DNA of 64,000 bases from contig CANLCJ010000011.1 of NCBI GenBank assembly GCA_947489085.1, positions 37,499-101,498 on the forward strand. The letters run 5' to 3'. Numbering within the stretch: the stretch's first letter is position 1; every line of letters begins with the position of its first letter. Below the pieces are notes generated by a model. The model saw only the letters and a program-made list of their open reading frames with translations. It did no database searches and was not told the DNA's origin. Shown here piece after piece: positions 25,635 through 35,248 of the stretch. Origin of the DNA: an uncultured Flavobacteriaceae bacterium. GTDB lineage: Bacteria > Bacteroidota > Bacteroidia > Flavobacteriales > Flavobacteriaceae. The position numbers were made by a program, and so were the translations under genes.

Positions 25635-28148
25635 TTAAGCCCACTGCTTTGGCATTTTTTGTTCTCGCATTGGTACAAATACTAGGTTATCGTCTGTATC
25701 CTCAGAGTTTACAAAGTGTTTGAAACGTTTCATCATTTCTGGATTTTCGATGGCTTGTTTCCACTCGCATTCGTACTTATTTACAAGACCTTGCATTTCG
25801 TTCTCTAACTCTTCTGCAATGCCTAAAGTATCTTCGATAACGATCTTCTTTAAGTAATCGATACCACCATCTAACTTTTCTAACCAAGGTGCTGTTCTAA
25901 CCAAAGGCCCTGCGGTACGTATGTAGTACATTAGGAATCTGTCTAAATACTTAATAACCGTTTTGTCATCCAACTGTTCTGCAAGCAATACCGCATGCTT
26001 TGGCGTAGCTCCTCCGTTTCCACAAACGTATAGGTTCCAACCGCCTTCTACAGCGATAAGTCCAAAATCTTTTCCTCTGGCTTCTGCACATTCTCTTATG
26101 CATCCAGAAACCCCTCCTTTTAATTTATGTGGAGAACGTAATCCTCTATATCTATTTTCTACTTCTATTGCAAATGTTACACTTTCGTGCATACCGTAAC
26201 GACACCATGTGGATCCTACACAACTTTTAACTGTTCGAAGCGATTTACCATACGCATGTCCACTTTCGAAACCTGCATCGATAAGTTCTTTCCAAATTAG
26301 AGGTAACTCGTGTATTTGTGCTCCAAATAAATCAATACGCTGTCCTCCTGTAATTTTAGTGTATAAATCGTATTTTTTTGCAACTTCTCCAATTGTAATT
26401 AATTGTTGTGGCGTTATCTCTCCTCCTGCTACTCTTGGTACTACAGAGTAAGTCCCATTACGTTGTATGTTTGCTAAAAATCTATCGTTTGTATCTTGTA
26501 TTTCTGGTTGGCGGTTTGGCGTTTCCATTGTTATGGTTGCAAAAATAGAGGCTAATAAAGGTTTACAAACCTCACAACCGTTTCCTTCACCAAATAAATT
26601 TAAAGCTTCATCGTAATCGGCAACTTTATTTACTTTAACCAAATCGTAAAGTTCCTGTCTGCTAAAATTAAAATGTTCGCAAACTGTTTCTTTAACTTCT
26701 TTACCAAGAGATTTAAGTGTTTCGTTAACTAAATCTACAACCATTGGCTTACAACCACCACAACCAGAAGTTGCTTTTGTTTTTGTAACAACATCGCCTA
26801 AATTGTTGCAATCGCCTTCTGTTATTGAGCTGCATATATCGCCTTTAGACACACTCTCGCAAGAACATACTTGTGCTGTGTCTGGCAAATCTAACACACT
26901 ACCAAACGACGATCCGCCTTCGCTTGCTGGTAGGATTAATTGAGAAGGATCCTCAGGAATAGCCATACCGTTAAGGTATACTTGGTGTAGCATATTATAG
27001 TCTGCTGCATCGCCTACTAAAATACCTCCTAATAATTCTTTACCATCTAAGCTTACGTTGATGCGCTTGTAAAGGTGTTGTGTTTTATTCTCAAAAATAA
27101 TTGAATGGCCTTTAGCTGCTGGCATAAAAGGCTCTCCAAAACTTGCTACATCTACGCCTATTAACTTTAATTTGGTAGACATATCTATAGATTCTGGCAT
27201 AATGTGTTCTTTATGCCCTAAAATTTGCTTTACTGCAATTTCTGCCATTTCGTAACCTGGAGCTACTAAACCATATATCATTTGGTTATACAATGCAATC
27301 TCTCCTATGGCATAAATATTTTCATCTGAGGTTAGCATCTTATTGTTTACCACAATACCGCCTCTAACACCTACTTCTAAACCAGATGCTCTTCCTAGCT
27401 CGTCTCTTGGACGTATACCTGCAGATATAATTAGCATGTCTACTTCCAGCATATCGTCTTCTCCAAACTCCATACCTGTAATGGCTTTTTCTCCTAGAAT
27501 TTGGTTTGTAGCTTTACTTAGGTGTATATTTAATCCTATGGATTCTAATTTTAACTTTAAAACTTGAGAACTTCTAGAATCTAATTGTCTGGGCATTAAT
27601 TTAGGTGCAAACTCAACAATATGAGGTTCTAACCCCATATCCATAACAGCTTTACCTGCTTCTAAACCTAAAAGACCTCCTCCTAAAACCGCGGCTTTAG
27701 CATTAGGCTTTTCTGCATTAAGTTTAGCGGCATAGGCTAACATGCCTTCTAAATCTTCTATAGTTCTGTAAACAAACACACCTTCTTTCTCTACACCTTT
27801 TATTGGTGGTACAAATGGAGAAGATCCTGTAGCTAATACCAGATAATCGTATTTAAATTCTCTGTCTTTGGCAGTTGTTATGGTCTTAGATGCTCTATTG
27901 ATATCTGAAACACGTTCTCCTGTAATTAAATCTACATTGTGCTCTGCATACCATGAAGCTGGTGCCATTTCTAAAGCTTTTGCATCTTGATTTTCGAAAT
28001 ATTCGCTTAAATGCACTCTATCGTAAGCAGGTCTTGGTTCCTCACCAAAAACTGTAATTTTAAATTCTTCACTGCCCTGCTCTGCTACAAATTTTTCGCA
28101 AAATTTATAACCAACCATTCCATTTCCAACTACAATAATTTGTTTCAT
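25635..28148 (-). CDS. nirB: Nitrite reductase large subunit
   Basis: About 837 residues; six-electron reduction of nitrite to ammonium using NAD(P)H, FAD, Fe-S clusters and siroheme. The N-terminal FAD/NAD domain starts MKQIIVVGNGMVGYKF, and a second dinucleotide loop is AAVLGGGLLGLEAG. A BFD-type [2Fe-2S] domain (VCSCESVSKGD, GCGGCKP) follows. The siroheme/4Fe-4S ligands are CVGSTWC (C-x5-C) and CIREC (C-x3-C). The ATG at 28146-28148 is used because the family begins with this FAD loop; the frame also extends upstream to a GTG at 28229. The promoter block at 28253-28278 implies a leader of about 100 bases. Confidence 0.94.
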   Translation of the reverse strand: MKQIIVVGNGMVGYKFCEKFVAEQGSEEFKITVFGEEPRPAYDRVHLSEYFENQDAKALEMAPASWYAEHNVDLITGERVSDINRASKTITTAKDREFKYDYLVLATGSSPFVPPIKGVEKEGVFVYRTIEDLEGMLAYAAKLNAEKPNAKAAVLGGGLLGLEAGKAVMDMGLEPHIVEFAPKLMPRQLDSRSSQVLKLKLESIGLNIHLSKATNQILGEKAITGMEFGEDDMLEVDMLIISAGIRPRDELGRASGLEVGVRGGIVVNNKMLTSDENIYAIGEIALYNQMIYGLVAPGYEMAEIAVKQILGHKEHIMPESIDMSTKLKLIGVDVASFGEPFMPAAKGHSIIFENKTQHLYKRINVSLDGKELLGGILVGDAADYNMLHQVYLNGMAIPEDPSQLILPASEGGSSFGSVLDLPDTAQVCSCESVSKGDICSSITEGDCNNLGDVVTKTKATSGCGGCKPMVVDLVNETLKSLGKEVKETVCEHFNFSRQELYDLVKVNKVADYDEALNLFGEGNGCEVCKPLLASIFATITMETPNRQPEIQDTNDRFLANIQRNGTYSVVPRVAGGEITPQQLITIGEVAKKYDLYTKITGGQRIDLFGAQIHELPLIWKELIDAGFESGHAYGKSLRTVKSCVGSTWCRYGMHESVTFAIEVENRYRGLRSPHKLKGGVSGCIRECAEARGKDFGLIAVEGGWNLYVCGNGGATPKHAVLLAEQLDDKTVIKYLDRFLMYYIRTAGPLVRTAPWLEKLDGGIDYLKKIVIEDTLGIAEELENEMQGLVNKYECEWKQAIENPEMMKRFKHFVNSEDTDDNLVFVPMREQKMPKQWA

Positions 28149-28246
28149 CTGTGTATTGTTTTGTTTTAACCTTATTGAAGAGATTTTCAACATGTTTTTG
28201 TATCGTAATTTTAAGATTGTGTTGCACACAATTTCAAATTACGTAT

Positions 28247-28278
28247 TACGTAACAAATCTAAGTATTTATACTTAATT
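28247..28278 (-). promoter_or_regulatory. nirB promoter and operator, shared with narK
   Basis: On the minus strand AAGTATAAATACTT lies next to TAGATTTG (28254-28261) and TACGTA (28247-28252), the same arrangement as before narK, with one base different in the 26-base core. TTACGTATTACGTAA at 28238-28252 is an additional palindrome over the expected start site. The rest of the gap, 28149-28237 and 28279-28542, shows no gene; the former would be the transcript leader. Confidence 0.7.
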
Positions 28279-28542
28279 TTAACTTGTATTGAATTGATAA
28301 TTTTGTAGCCTCTTGCTATTATTGTAGATTTCTCAAATAGCATTATTAATTATTGAGTTTTAAAAAAATAATTGGAACGTTTTTAATGATATTTTAAAAA
28401 CACAACTACAACCTAAAGGATAAAATTACAGCTAGTCTGCTGTTTTGAGGTTCTAAAACTTAGATATTGCTCCAAATACGGTTAAAGAAACAACTTTGCG
28501 CACTACTGATAAATAAGCAATACCCTACAATAATGACTATTT

Positions 28543-30843
28543 TTATGAAATTGGTTCTACTGTTATTTTAACGCTTTTGGATGCTGGTGTTTTTGCTGTA
28601 TGCGCATAACTGTTTAAAGGCACTAAAACATTGGCTTCTGGAAAGTATGTGGCACAGCAATTTTCGGGAATCTGGTAAGGCACTATTTTAAATTGTTTTG
28701 CTTCTCGAATTACACCTTGATATTCTGATTTTAAGTTTACAATTTCTTGTGGTTTTAGGCCTCGTTTTTCCATATCGTTTGTGTTCATAAAAATGATACG
28801 TCTTTCGTTAAATACGCCTCGGTAACGATCGTTTAAACCATATATGGTTGTATTAAATTGATCGTGACTTCGAATGGTCATCATAATCAATTCTTCTGGT
28901 TTTAGTTTCCATTCTGGAAGCTTGTTGATACTAAAATTGGCTTTTCCCGTTTTTGTATTAAATTCACGTTTTCTAGCGCCATTGGGTAAATAAAATCCTG
29001 CTGGTTGTTTGAGTTGCTCATTGTAATTTTCGAATCCGCTTACCACATCTTCTATAGCATCTCTAACTTTAGCATAATTGTCTTTATAGCCTAACCAGTT
29101 TATTTTTGTTCTGTGTTTTAAGGTTGCATTTGCTACGCCACAAACTACAGCAACTTCACTTAACAATGTGTTTGCACAGGGTTCTAGAATTCCTTTTGTG
29201 GATGATACTATACCCATAGAGTTTTCTACACTTTGAATTTGAATTCCTGTTTTTTGATAATCTTTTTCTGCGCGTCCTAAACATGGTAAAATCAAGGCTT
29301 CTTTACCTGTTACCAAATGTGATCTGTTAAGTTTTGTACTTACGTGTACTGTTAAATTACAATTGGCTAATGCCTGTGCGGAATAGGCTGTATCTGGTAC
29401 TGCAGATATAAAGTTACCACCCATACCAAAAAATACTTTTACGTGGTTATTGTACATGGCTTTTATAGCGTCTATTACACTGTATCCATGTTTTTTAGAG
29501 GGTTTAAATCCAAATTTGGCTTCAATTTTATCTAGAAACGCTTGGGGTGCTGCTTCCCATATGCCCACTGTTCTATCGCCTTGCACGTTAGAGTGCCCCC
29601 GTACGGGGCAAGTGCCTGCGCCTTCTTTACCTATACTCCCTTTTAATAAAAGCAAATTTACCAGCTCTCGAATATTGTCTACCGCATTTTCATGCTGCGT
29701 TAAACCCATTGCCCAGCATATTACTATTTTTTGCTTTTTTAAAATTAAATCTAAAACAGTATTAAATGTCGATTTTGAAACTCCCGAGGCTTTTAAACAG
29801 GCTTCGAAATTATATGTTTTCAAGTCTTCTAAAAACTCGTTAAGCCCAGAGGTGTGTTGTTTTATAAATGATTTATCGAATACTTTACCTGTAACTTCTT
29901 CTTTTTCTAACAACTTTAGCAGTATGGCTTTAAAAAAAGCGACGTCTCCGTTTATTGTAACTGGTACAAAAACATCTGATAATGCTGTACCTCCAGTTAA
30001 CATTTTTATTGGGTTTTTAGGATCTGTAAAGCGCATTAACCCTGCTTCTGGTAAGGGGTTTATGGCTATAATCTTGCCGCCATTTGCTTTAGTTTTTTCT
30101 AATGCAGAGAGCATTCTTGGGTGGTTTGTTGCAGGATTTTGCCCTACAACAATAACCAGTTCTGCTTTGTGCAAATCTTTTAAAGTTACAGATCCCTTGC
30201 CTATACCCAAAGTTTCAGACAGGGCTTTACCGCTGGCTTCGTGACACATATTGGAACAGTCTGGTAAATTAGAGGTGCCAAATTCTCTAACAAAAAGCTG
30301 GTATAGAAAAGCGGCTTCGTTGGTTGTGCGTCCAGAGGTGTAAAATGCGGCTTCGTCTGGAGATTGTAATGCATTTAAATGTGTGGCCACTTTATTAAAC
30401 GCTGCTTCCCAACTTATAGGCTCATAATGTGTAGCGCCTTCGGGCAGGTACATGGGTTCTGTAAGCCTTCCTGACTTGCCCAATTCGAAATCGGAATAGC
30501 CTGCCAAAGCATCCACACTATTATTGGCAAAAAACTCAGCTCCAATTAGCGTTTTTTGTTGTTCTTCTGCCATGGCTTTTATACCATTTTCGCAGTACTC
30601 TCCTATTACAGAACGATCGTCGTCTGGATCTGGCCATGCACAACCCGGGCAATCAAATCCTCCTTTTTGATTGATGTTTTGCGTGATTTTTAAAATCTGC
30701 CCTGGCTTAATATACTTTAAAGCATGGGTTGTAGTAGCTTTAAGCCCACCTAGTCCTGCCGAATTTGTTGCGGGTGCCTCTATACGAAGCGTTTTGTTTT
30801 CTTGAATGGGTGTAAGTGCTTTATTTTGGGCTGATTTTGGCAT
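28543..30843 (-). CDS. FdhF/YdeP-family molybdopterin oxidoreductase
   Basis: 766 residues of the molybdopterin oxidoreductase superfamily, YdeP-type subgroup. The N-terminal cluster region reads GGFDCPGCAWPDPDD, and the position of the metal ligand is Cys in CSNMCHEASG. Later motifs include GQNPATNHPRM, INPLPEAGLMRFTDP and the C-terminal molydopterin-binding SHDQFNTTIYGLNDRYRGV. Substrate unknown; formate dehydrogenase activity is not established for YdeP proteins. It is the most upstream gene of the nitrate island, with its own promoter, and shares the need for molybdenum cofactor with NasA. No signal peptide is seen, so it is cytoplasmic. Confidence 0.86.
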   Translation of the reverse strand: MPKSAQNKALTPIQENKTLRIEAPATNSAGLGGLKATTTHALKYIKPGQILKITQNINQKGGFDCPGCAWPDPDDDRSVIGEYCENGIKAMAEEQQKTLIGAEFFANNSVDALAGYSDFELGKSGRLTEPMYLPEGATHYEPISWEAAFNKVATHLNALQSPDEAAFYTSGRTTNEAAFLYQLFVREFGTSNLPDCSNMCHEASGKALSETLGIGKGSVTLKDLHKAELVIVVGQNPATNHPRMLSALEKTKANGGKIIAINPLPEAGLMRFTDPKNPIKMLTGGTALSDVFVPVTINGDVAFFKAILLKLLEKEEVTGKVFDKSFIKQHTSGLNEFLEDLKTYNFEACLKASGVSKSTFNTVLDLILKKQKIVICWAMGLTQHENAVDNIRELVNLLLLKGSIGKEGAGTCPVRGHSNVQGDRTVGIWEAAPQAFLDKIEAKFGFKPSKKHGYSVIDAIKAMYNNHVKVFFGMGGNFISAVPDTAYSAQALANCNLTVHVSTKLNRSHLVTGKEALILPCLGRAEKDYQKTGIQIQSVENSMGIVSSTKGILEPCANTLLSEVAVVCGVANATLKHRTKINWLGYKDNYAKVRDAIEDVVSGFENYNEQLKQPAGFYLPNGARKREFNTKTGKANFSINKLPEWKLKPEELIMMTIRSHDQFNTTIYGLNDRYRGVFNERRIIFMNTNDMEKRGLKPQEIVNLKSEYQGVIREAKQFKIVPYQIPENCCATYFPEANVLVPLNSYAHTAKTPASKSVKITVEPIS

Positions 30844-30860
30844 AACATCTTATTTAAAAT

Positions 30861-30868
30861 CAAACTTA
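30861..30868 (-). promoter_or_regulatory. -7 promoter element of the YdeP-type gene
   Basis: On the minus strand TAAGTTTG (TAnnTTTG) lies 17 bases before the ATG. AATACTT, a half of the narK/nirB palindrome, lies a few bases upstream, but the second half is missing. Confidence 0.45.
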
Positions 30869-30932
30869 AGCAAAGTATTATAAACAATGCATATAAGTCA
30901 ACTAATTTGGGCTTACAAATATGCTCTAAATA

Positions 30933-30964
30933 ACAAACGCAACCTTATTTTTGGTTGCGTTTGT
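30933..30964 (-). terminator. Terminator of the first M43 metalloprotease gene
   Basis: ACAAACGCAACC (30933-30944) and GGTTGCGTTTGT (30953-30964) form a perfect 12-bp stem with an 8-base loop, 55 bases beyond the stop of the minus-strand gene at 31020. Confidence 0.8.
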
Positions 30965-31019
30965 ATTACGAGAGTTGTTTCTGTTTTTTCAATTAATAGC
31001 GCTTAAATTTTAGGAGCTA

Positions 31020-32066
31020 TTAACTGCCTGCTTGTATAAAATTACTTCTAGAGCCTCCTGGTTCTAATGTGGCTCGCATTCTATTGCGTTGCCCTATAGT
31101 AAACATTTCTAAAACACTGTCTGCGGAATCGCCCATAAAATTAACAAACATATCTTGGGAGCCACAAGATGTTGTTGTTTCTCCTAAAATTGCCTCATCT
31201 TGAAACAAATCATACAATACTGATGTATTGGGTGTATCTCCTACAAAATCGTCTACACGACACCCCGAAGCAACATTCTCTCCTCCTGGCCCTGGCAAGT
31301 GGTGTAAATTTAAAAAATGTCCCATTTCATGTACTAAAGTTTCTCCCGCATTTGTAAAAATATCACCTGTTTCGGTACCAAATGCCAAGAAATCTATCAC
31401 AATATGATCAAATTCGGGGGGTACTAAACCTGGAAGCCCTGCTGCTCCTGCAAAAGGTCCAAATTCAAATTCATCTGATGTAGAGACATAAACGTTTATT
31501 GTATTTTCAGGGTTTATAGGGTCCATTCCCCCTGTAGAGTCAAAAAACAAATCAAACTCGTCCGTTAAAGGTTCTGGAATCCTTTTATAGCGTATACGTT
31601 GCAAATCAAATTGTATTCTCGTGTCTCCTGCTATAGAACGTCTAAATCGTTCTGGTACTCTAGATCTATTGGTACGACCTCCCTCAAAAGCTCTATTTAA
31701 TATCCCTATTTGTTGCCTTACTTGTTGTCGTGTTGGAGGGGCATCATCCACATGAATAATATTTACTGCAATGTTTAAAACTCGTAATGGCAAGTTACTT
31801 TTCCCAGATTTTGCAGCTTCTGCAATTAGAGTTTCGTAGCGTTTTGTAAACGCTTCGTTCTCTTGAAATTTAGCTGCAAATTCAGGATCGTTTAGTTTTT
31901 TCTGTACTTTGTTTTCAAACGCTTTTGCTTCTCTAATTTTTAAATCTCTTCCTGTCGTAGAAATTACAGAAACATTCAAATCTGTTTGAGAAGCTGTAGA
32001 TTCCTCTTTACTACAGGAAAATAGCGCCATACTAAGTAATACACTTTTTAAAATTAATCTTTTCAT
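31020..32066 (-). CDS. M43-type zinc metalloprotease lipoprotein, paralog 1
   Basis: 348 residues. A lipoprotein signal (SMALFSC with Cys followed by SKEES) fits the flavobacterial surface-export signal of Lys and two acidic residues, so it is probably exposed on the outer membrane. The zinc-binding motif is HEMGHFLNLHHLPG (near residue 245), a HExxHxxNxxH form of the metzincin motif. The Met-turn region is NFMGDSADSVLEMFTIGQRNRM. Cysteines around GCRVDDFVGDTPN and TTSCGSQDM may form a disulfide. The protein is the most diverged of three tandem paralogs and has its own terminator. The substrate is unknown. Confidence 0.85.
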   Translation of the reverse strand: MKRLILKSVLLSMALFSCSKEESTASQTDLNVSVISTTGRDLKIREAKAFENKVQKKLNDPEFAAKFQENEAFTKRYETLIAEAAKSGKSNLPLRVLNIAVNIIHVDDAPPTRQQVRQQIGILNRAFEGGRTNRSRVPERFRRSIAGDTRIQFDLQRIRYKRIPEPLTDEFDLFFDSTGGMDPINPENTINVYVSTSDEFEFGPFAGAAGLPGLVPPEFDHIVIDFLAFGTETGDIFTNAGETLVHEMGHFLNLHHLPGPGGENVASGCRVDDFVGDTPNTSVLYDLFQDEAILGETTTSCGSQDMFVNFMGDSADSVLEMFTIGQRNRMRATLEPGGSRSNFIQAGS

Positions 32067-32273
32067 AATCGATAGTTGTTTTGAGCTAAAATAAGAAAAA
32101 ACTCAACTTTTAAAAGTTAAAACTATCAGAGTTGTAATTTTTTTAACTCAATAAATATTGAAAGACAAAACTATGAGAAAGCTATTACATACATTTTAAC
32201 GTATATATTGAAGTGATTTAAATTTAGCGTTTGGCACAGCACAGTGCTTTTTCAAAACGAGAATTACACAAAA

Positions 32274-32302
32274 AAACCAGAGACAATTAGTGTCTCTGGT
32301 TT
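32274..32302 (-). terminator. Terminator of M43 paralog 2
   Basis: AAACCAGAGAC (32274-32284) and GTCTCTGGTTT (32292-32302) form an 11-bp stem with a 7-base loop. The same hairpin recurs at 33844-33872 with one changed base. Confidence 0.8.
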
Positions 32303-32360
32303 GTTATTATTAATTTATAAATGCACATGGCTTATGCCTTAGTGTTTATTTAATCAATGC

Positions 32361-33392
32361 TTATCTAGCATTAGTTAAGCTCCCTCTCAATCCTCTTGTA
32401 GGATCTAATGTAGCTCGCATTCTGTTGCGTTGCCCGTTGGTAAACATAAATTTTTCAGAATCGTCTGTATTGTTCATAAAGTTCCAATACATGTCTTGAG
32501 ATCCACAAGTTGTTGTACTGCTTCCTGTATTTACATCTCCAAAATAAAGTGTAGAACAGTTTGGGGTGTCGCCCACTGCATCGTCGAAACGGCATGTTTC
32601 TGTTCTTCGCCCAGGTAAATGAGACAGGTTAAAATAATGTCCCATTTCATGTACTAACAATTTTCCTTCATTAAGTTCTCCATTACCTGGACGAACATCG
32701 AAAGCTAACTGGTCGACAAATATATTATCGAACTCTGGATCTCCTTCTCCAGGAAATGCAGAGTCTCCTATACTTCCTTCAAAATTAGGGGAATCTAACA
32801 GATTGGCGACATATATATTTACCCTAGTAGATGGGCTAGTAGGATCTATACCTCCTGTACTTCTCGCATAAAGCTCTGAATTGAGACTAAAATTTCTTTG
32901 ATTTCTTCTGGTATTGACCTCATCTAGTACAAATCGGATTCTTGTATCCCCAGCAATAAACCGTTCTGCACTGCTTGGTAGGCCTGAAGGTCTTCCAGAT
33001 AACTCTCCTGCAAAGGCTTCATTAAGCCGTTCTATTTGTCGTTCTATACGTGCCATGGATAATGGTGCTGTTCTGTAAATATTATTTACTACTACTCTTA
33101 TGGTATAAATGGGCAAATCACTTTTTCCAGATTTCGCTTTTTCTTCTGCTTCTCTTGCGTAGGCTTCTAAATAAGCTTCGTTTTCTGCGTATTTGGCTGC
33201 AAATATAGGATCGGTATCGAGTTTTCTATTAATTCTATTATCGAATGCTTGAGCGGTACGTAACATTATGTCTTTCGGGATTACAGTACTAGATGTTTCG
33301 TCTATGTTTCTACTTAATTCCTCTTCTCCACTACATGCCGATACTAATATGCAAAGTACAGCACATGATACTAATATTTTTTTCATATTCAA
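32361..33392 (-). CDS. M43-type zinc metalloprotease lipoprotein, paralog 2
   Basis: 343 residues. The lipobox (LCILVSACSGEEE) is followed by three Glu, giving a surface-lipoprotein type signal. Zinc ligands are in HEMGHYFNLSHLPG near residue 249, and the Met-turn region reads DMYWNFMNNTDDSEKFMF. Large stretches agree with the paralog at 33932-34957 (for example IPSF-type signal, FRAGDTRIRF-like segment, and GQRNRMRATLDP), so the two arose by recent duplication. A propeptide-like region of about 60 residues follows the lipid anchor. It has its own terminator 59 bases beyond the stop. Confidence 0.87.
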   Translation of the reverse strand: MNMKKILVSCAVLCILVSACSGEEELSRNIDETSSTVIPKDIMLRTAQAFDNRINRKLDTDPIFAAKYAENEAYLEAYAREAEEKAKSGKSDLPIYTIRVVVNNIYRTAPLSMARIERQIERLNEAFAGELSGRPSGLPSSAERFIAGDTRIRFVLDEVNTRRNQRNFSLNSELYARSTGGIDPTSPSTRVNIYVANLLDSPNFEGSIGDSAFPGEGDPEFDNIFVDQLAFDVRPGNGELNEGKLLVHEMGHYFNLSHLPGRRTETCRFDDAVGDTPNCSTLYFGDVNTGSSTTTCGSQDMYWNFMNNTDDSEKFMFTNGQRNRMRATLDPTRGLRGSLTNAR

Positions 33393-33843
33393 TTTGTGTT
33401 TATTAATACTACAATAGTAAATTTAAATATTACTTTTTGAATTATTTTTAACACAAAAAAAGATTTAAAGCTATATTTTAACGATAAACTGTAAGATTAA
33501 TATTTCTTTTATTAGAAAAACGTATGAATTTTATAGAAATAAATTTCAATTTAAGAGGACATTTGTTACTAAATTTTAATACTTCTTATAGTTAAACACT
33601 AACACTCTTAATGATATGTACTTGTGAAATGACTTTACTATAAACCCTTTAACTGCATTAGAAACGCCATTAGTGTAGTGATGTCTTTTACACATTTTCA
33701 TAAACTGTGTTTTTAGATTCACTATAATGACATTATGTTAAGCTAAAAAAAGACTATATGCATTGAACATCTAGTTTTATAACGACCTAGTGACACGTAA
33801 AGCGGAATAAATGATTTTTATGAAATGATAATATAAGACAAAA
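33393..33843. other. Intergenic stretch between M43 paralogs 2 and 3
   Basis: About 450 AT-rich bases with stop codons in all frames. No gene, repeat or RNA was recognised. The part next to 33392 must hold the promoter of paralog 2, but no TAnnTTTG was clearly placed. Confidence 0.4.
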
Positions 33844-33872
33844 AAACCAGAGACAATTAGTATCTCTGGTTT
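33844..33872 (-). terminator. Terminator of M43 paralog 3, a copy of that of paralog 2
   Basis: AAACCAGAGA pairs with TCTCTGGTTT around AATTAGTA-type loop sequence. The hairpin and about 30 following bases (TTGTTATTATTAATTTATAA) repeat those after paralog 2, showing that the duplication carried the 3' region. Confidence 0.8.
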
Positions 33873-33931
33873 GTTATTATTAATTTATAAATGCAAATGC
33901 TTTTTGCCTTAGCACTTATTTAATCAAGATT

Positions 33932-34957
33932 TTATCTAGCATTTGTTAAGCCTCTTCTTAAACCTCTTCTAGGGTCTAGTGTAGCTCGCATTCTGTTGCG
34001 TTGCCCGTTGGTAAACATAAATATTTCAGAATCGTCTGTATTATTCATAAAGTTCCAATACATATCTTGAGATCCACAAGATGTTGTACTTCTCCCTGTA
34101 TTTACATCTCCAAAATAAAGTGTAGAGCTGTTTGGTGTATCTCCCACTGCGTCGTCGAAACGGCATGATTCTGTTCGTCTGCCTGGTAAGTGAAATAGGT
34201 TTAAATAATGTCCTATTTCGTGAGCTAAAACTTTACCTTCATTAAGTCTTCCGTTACCTGGACGAACTCCAAAAGCTAACGCATCAACAAAAACGTGATC
34301 GAATTCAGGGTCTCCTTCGCCTGGGAATGCTCCATCGCCTACAATTCCTATCTCAAAGTCGGAAGCAACTATAAGATCTGCTACATAAACGTTAAGTCTT
34401 CTACCCGGTAAAGTAGGGTTTATACCTCCTGTAGATCTGGCGTACAGGTCTGTATTATTTGTAAAACGTCTTTGGTTGCGTCTAAAATTTACTTCATCTA
34501 GCTCGAAACGTATTCTGGTATCTCCAGCATTAAAGCGTTCTGCGTTAGATGGTAATCCTGATGGTCCGGATAATCTCCCTCTAAAGGCTTCATTTAAACG
34601 CTCTATCTGCCCTTCTATTAATTCCATAGGTAGTGGTCGGGACCTGAAAATATTATTAACAACAACCTTTATTGTAAATATTGGTAAGTTACTTTTGCCT
34701 GATTTTGCTTTTTCTTCTTCCGCTTTACTATAAGCTTTAATAAATGCTTCGTTTTCTGCATATTTTAGAGCAAATTCAGGATCGTTTTCTAGTTTAGCAT
34801 TCAATTTATCATCAAAACGTTGTGCGGTTCTTAATTTTAAATTTTCGAATTCTACTGTACTTGACAAGTCTGTTGGTGTTGCTGTAGCATCTTCTTCATT
34901 ACTACATGCTAAAAAAATTGCACATAGAGCTGTGCACATCACAATTGTTTTTTTCAT
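33932..34957 (-). CDS. M43-type zinc metalloprotease lipoprotein, paralog 3
   Basis: 341 residues, closely similar to paralog 2 across the catalytic domain. The lipobox is ALCAIFLACSNEED, with acidic residues after the Cys. The zinc motif is HEIGHYLNLFHLPG near residue 247 and the Met-turn region is DMYWNFMNNTDDSEIFMF. The C-terminus RGLRRGLTNAR matches paralog 2 in shape. Like its copies, it has Asn instead of the usual Gly in HExxHxxGxxH, a form that also occurs in other M43 proteins. The substrate and any difference between paralogs are unknown. Confidence 0.87.
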   Translation of the reverse strand: MKKTIVMCTALCAIFLACSNEEDATATPTDLSSTVEFENLKLRTAQRFDDKLNAKLENDPEFALKYAENEAFIKAYSKAEEEKAKSGKSNLPIFTIKVVVNNIFRSRPLPMELIEGQIERLNEAFRGRLSGPSGLPSNAERFNAGDTRIRFELDEVNFRRNQRRFTNNTDLYARSTGGINPTLPGRRLNVYVADLIVASDFEIGIVGDGAFPGEGDPEFDHVFVDALAFGVRPGNGRLNEGKVLAHEIGHYLNLFHLPGRRTESCRFDDAVGDTPNSSTLYFGDVNTGRSTTSCGSQDMYWNFMNNTDDSEIFMFTNGQRNRMRATLDPRRGLRRGLTNAR

Positions 34958-35248
34958 AGTTAATTTAATTTTTTTTGCGAAATTAACTTGAAAATGAACT
35001 TCAATTTAAGATTACACTGTTAAAATCTATGAAATGTAATTTTTGCAGAAGAAACGGCATATTTTGCCGACAAATTTCACAACTAACATAAAGTCTTAAC
35101 AACGTGTTTATTAAGATTTATGATAACCTATACGGTTTACCAACAAAAAACCAGCATATACAGGTTTATTTTTCTACTAGTATTGTGTTGAAACTAAAAC
35201 TTTAACTGCGGTTGCGCTTTAATGTAACCTGTTTTATAGAGAAGTGAT

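Noticed and set aside
29450..30244. 264-codon open frame on the plus strand inside the YdeP-type gene
   Set aside because: It is the antisense shadow of a clear molybdopterin oxidoreductase; length alone is not evidence in this sequence.
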